A DNA stretch of 6,515 nucleotides, from the NCBI GenBank assembly GCA_038040245.1, contig JBBPIU010000144.1, positions 1 to 6,515 on the forward strand. Reading direction: 5' to 3'. Of the stretch, positions 5,126-6,515 are shown in pieces (position 1 is the first letter of the stretch; each line of letters starts with the position of its first letter). Under the pieces are notes generated by a model that searched no databases, was not told the DNA's origin, and saw nothing but the letters and a program-made list of their open reading frames with translations. This DNA is from RBG-16-66-20 sp038040245 (GTDB lineage Bacteria > Pseudomonadota > Gammaproteobacteria > Burkholderiales > SG8-39). A program made the position numbers and the translations under genes.

Positions 5126-6316
5126 GTGCGATGGATGATGCTGCTGGTCCTGTTCCTGGTCCGTCTCGCGATGGGCTATCAGTTTCAATCGGTGGCTTCC
5201 ACGTCCTCGCAATTGGTCGATGTTTTTGGGCTCAGTTACGCTGAAGTTGGCACGCTGATCGGCTTTTTTTTGCTTCCGGGTGTCTTCATCGCGATTCCCA
5301 GCGGCGCGCTGACACGCGCGGTCACTGACAAGAACCTGCTAATGGTCGGAGCGCTGGCAATGGCGGCCGGTGCCTTCGTGATGGGGTCCGCAACAAGTGC
5401 TTCTGAACTCTATGCCGGGCGGCTGATCACCGGAGTGGGCGGCACGATATTCAACGTGATTCTCACCAAGATGGTGACGGATTGGTTTATCGGGAAGGAG
5501 ATCGTGCTCGCGCTGGCCCTGATGCTGACCGCGTGGCCTGTCGGCATTGCACTCGGGCTGCTGACACACGGCCAGATCGCGGGTGCCCACGGCTGGAACT
5601 TGGTGATGCACGTCACGGGCGTTGCCGCATTGGCGGCTCTAATCCTGACGGCGGCGTTCTATCGGGCACCGCCATCGTCCGCGACGGCGAACACCGCGCC
5701 ACTACGGTTCGGACTTCCGTCGCGCCAGCTTGTTCACATGAGTATCGTCGGTCTAGGCTGGACCCTGTACAACGCTGGCTTCATCGCTGTGGTCAGCTTT
5801 GCTCCGGGCGCGCTGGTCTCGGCTGGCTATGAACATGGGGCTGCCCATTCCGTCACTAGCCTGTTCATGTGGGCCACGTTGATCTCCCTGCCGCTCGGTG
5901 GGCGTTTGCTGAATTCAATTGAGTACATCACACCCGCCATAGCGGTGTCATTGCTGACGGCTTCAGCTTCGATCGTTGCCATTTCCTTCGGGATGGTGCC
6001 CGTGGCGATGTTCATCGTGCTGGGGATTTTTGCGGGGATACCAGGAGGAGCGCTCGTATCCCTATCGACTGAGGCGGTGAGTCCCGAGAACAGAGGCCCG
6101 GGGCTCGGTATCTTCTATACCTGGTACTACGCTGGCATGACCGTATCGCCTGTATTTGCGGGCTGGCTTCGCGACTGGACTGAGAGCACGAAGGCGCCCA
6201 TGCTTTTCGCGGCGTTACTGTTGGTGAGTGTGGTGTTTTGTGTCGGGATACTGCGCATGCTGCAAGCCAGATGGCCCATTCACGATCAGGCATCCCCGGT
6301 AGGGGGTGCGGGCTGA
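5126..6316 (+). CDS. Major facilitator superfamily (MFS) transporter, substrate unknown
   Basis: The 396-residue protein is hydrophobic throughout, with about twelve likely membrane segments and no cleavable signal peptide, the usual size of an MFS permease of the inner membrane. Visible MFS landmarks are the loop after helix 2 (GALTRAVTDKN), the helix-4 motif GRLITGVGGTIFN with its conserved arginine, and the C-terminal ENRGPGLGIFYTWYY segment followed by AGWLRD. The GTG at 5126 is preferred because GGAGGAG (5113-5119) lies 6 bp upstream. The in-frame ATG at 5084 would add 14 mostly polar residues and has no comparable ribosome site. The overall look is that of CynX- or NarK-like permeases, but the substrate cannot be told from the sequence. 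The IS inserted 143 bp upstream may have separated it from its original promoter region; no clear promoter is visible between the IS and the gene. Confidence 0.85.
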   Translation: MRWMMLLVLFLVRLAMGYQFQSVASTSSQLVDVFGLSYAEVGTLIGFFLLPGVFIAIPSGALTRAVTDKNLLMVGALAMAAGAFVMGSATSASELYAGRLITGVGGTIFNVILTKMVTDWFIGKEIVLALALMLTAWPVGIALGLLTHGQIAGAHGWNLVMHVTGVAALAALILTAAFYRAPPSSATANTAPLRFGLPSRQLVHMSIVGLGWTLYNAGFIAVVSFAPGALVSAGYEHGAAHSVTSLFMWATLISLPLGGRLLNSIEYITPAIAVSLLTASASIVAISFGMVPVAMFIVLGIFAGIPGGALVSLSTEAVSPENRGPGLGIFYTWYYAGMTVSPVFAGWLRDWTESTKAPMLFAALLLVSVVFCVGILRMLQARWPIHDQASPVGGAG

Positions 6317-6360
6317 GCGTAAGTGGCGCCTAGCGGATTGCGTGTTGCTGCTTGGACTGA

Positions 6361-6393
6361 GAAGGTCCGCCTTGGGGTCGAAAGCGGTCACTC
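6361..6393 (+). repeat. Palindromic intergenic repeat, copy 2
   Basis: GAAGGTCCGC ... GGGTCGAAAGCGGTCACTC is a diverged copy of the unit interrupted by the IS. It shares the core GGGTCGAAAGCGGTCA. The arms pair at about 9 of 13 positions, so it can form a stem-loop about 45 bp after the transporter stop and may help end its transcript. Confidence 0.65.
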
Positions 6394-6439
6394 AACTACC
6401 CGTTCGCTGCACTGCGGTAAGGAATCGCCAGAGCGCCCT

Positions 6440-6471
6440 GAATGGCCGCTACCGGTCAAGAGCGGTCATTC
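6440..6471 (+). repeat. Palindromic intergenic repeat, copy 3
   Basis: GAATGGCCGCT ... AGCGGTCATTC is a 32-bp unit of the same length as the restored IS target. The arms pair at about 10 of 13 positions. The central bases differ from the other copies (CGGTCA instead of GGGTCG). Confidence 0.65.
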
Positions 6472-6515
6472 AGGTTTGGCTAATCGTAGTCTGGAGTCAC
6501 TAGTGCTCTCCGCCC

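Larger units (their letters stand above)
6317..6515. other. Non-coding tail after the transporter
   Basis: Apart from the two palindromic repeats I find nothing I can support. A 65-codon frame crosses both repeats and has no similarity I recognise. Confidence 0.5.

Noticed and set aside
4774..5244. A 156-codon plus-strand frame after the transposase
   Set aside because: It runs across the right end of the IS, through the candidate bridge RNA and into the transporter gene in another frame. It shows no recognisable protein features.
5264..5271. Run of eight T in the transporter gene as a slippage or phase-variation site
   Set aside because: The frame stays open on both sides and no other sign of phase variation is present; TTT TTT TTG is ordinary Phe-Phe-Leu in a membrane helix.
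5126..6316. The MFS protein as a selenoneine or selenium transporter
   Set aside because: It is about 2.5 kb from senC, beyond oppositely oriented genes and an IS. Nothing in its sequence points to this substrate.
1..6515. CRISPR array, tRNA or rRNA
   Set aside because: I found no regularly spaced direct repeats, no cloverleaf I could support and no rRNA segment. The repeats present are dispersed palindromes.

Overview
GC-rich chromosomal DNA (most third codon positions are G or C), most likely from a betaproteobacterium of the Burkholderiales type. The taxon is inferred from codon use, from the selenoneine gene set and from the style of the intergenic palindromes; there is no rRNA or other marker gene.

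Left part (1-2589): a selenoneine biosynthesis locus. A divergent pair, senB (selenosugar synthase, cut by the left edge of the window and readable only on the minus strand) and senA (EgtB-like non-haem iron selenoneine synthase), is separated by 24 bp. senC (SelD-type selenophosphate synthetase) follows senA after 9 bp. Together they encode the whole dedicated route: selenide plus ATP gives selenophosphate (SenC), selenophosphate plus UDP-sugar gives a selenosugar (SenB), and selenosugar plus hercynine plus O2 gives selenoneine (SenA). The hercynine-making methyltransferase EgtD is not in the window.

Middle part (2590-3567): a convergent intergenic stretch, then two small minus-strand genes, a 68-residue protein of unknown function and a stand-alone FHA-domain protein. 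They are linked by a TAGTG stop/start overlap that suggests translational coupling.

Mobile part (3568-4982): a complete IS110-family element of the IS1111 type, 1415 bp. It has a DEDD transposase with the C-terminal serine domain, a perfect 14-bp pair of subterminal inverted repeats lying 7 bp and 3 bp from the ends, and a long 3' non-coding segment that is a good candidate for a bridge RNA. The element sits inside a 32-bp palindromic repeat. Removing it restores a palindrome that matches two further copies at 6361-6393 and 6440-6471. Two 7-nt segments of the candidate bridge RNA match the two halves of this target, in the strand sense expected of target guides. Joining the two ends in a circle would create a TTGCAA / 18 bp / TACAAT promoter.

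Right part (4983-6515): an MFS transporter of unknown substrate, then a non-coding tail holding two more copies of the palindromic repeat. Nothing in the sequence links the transporter to selenoneine.
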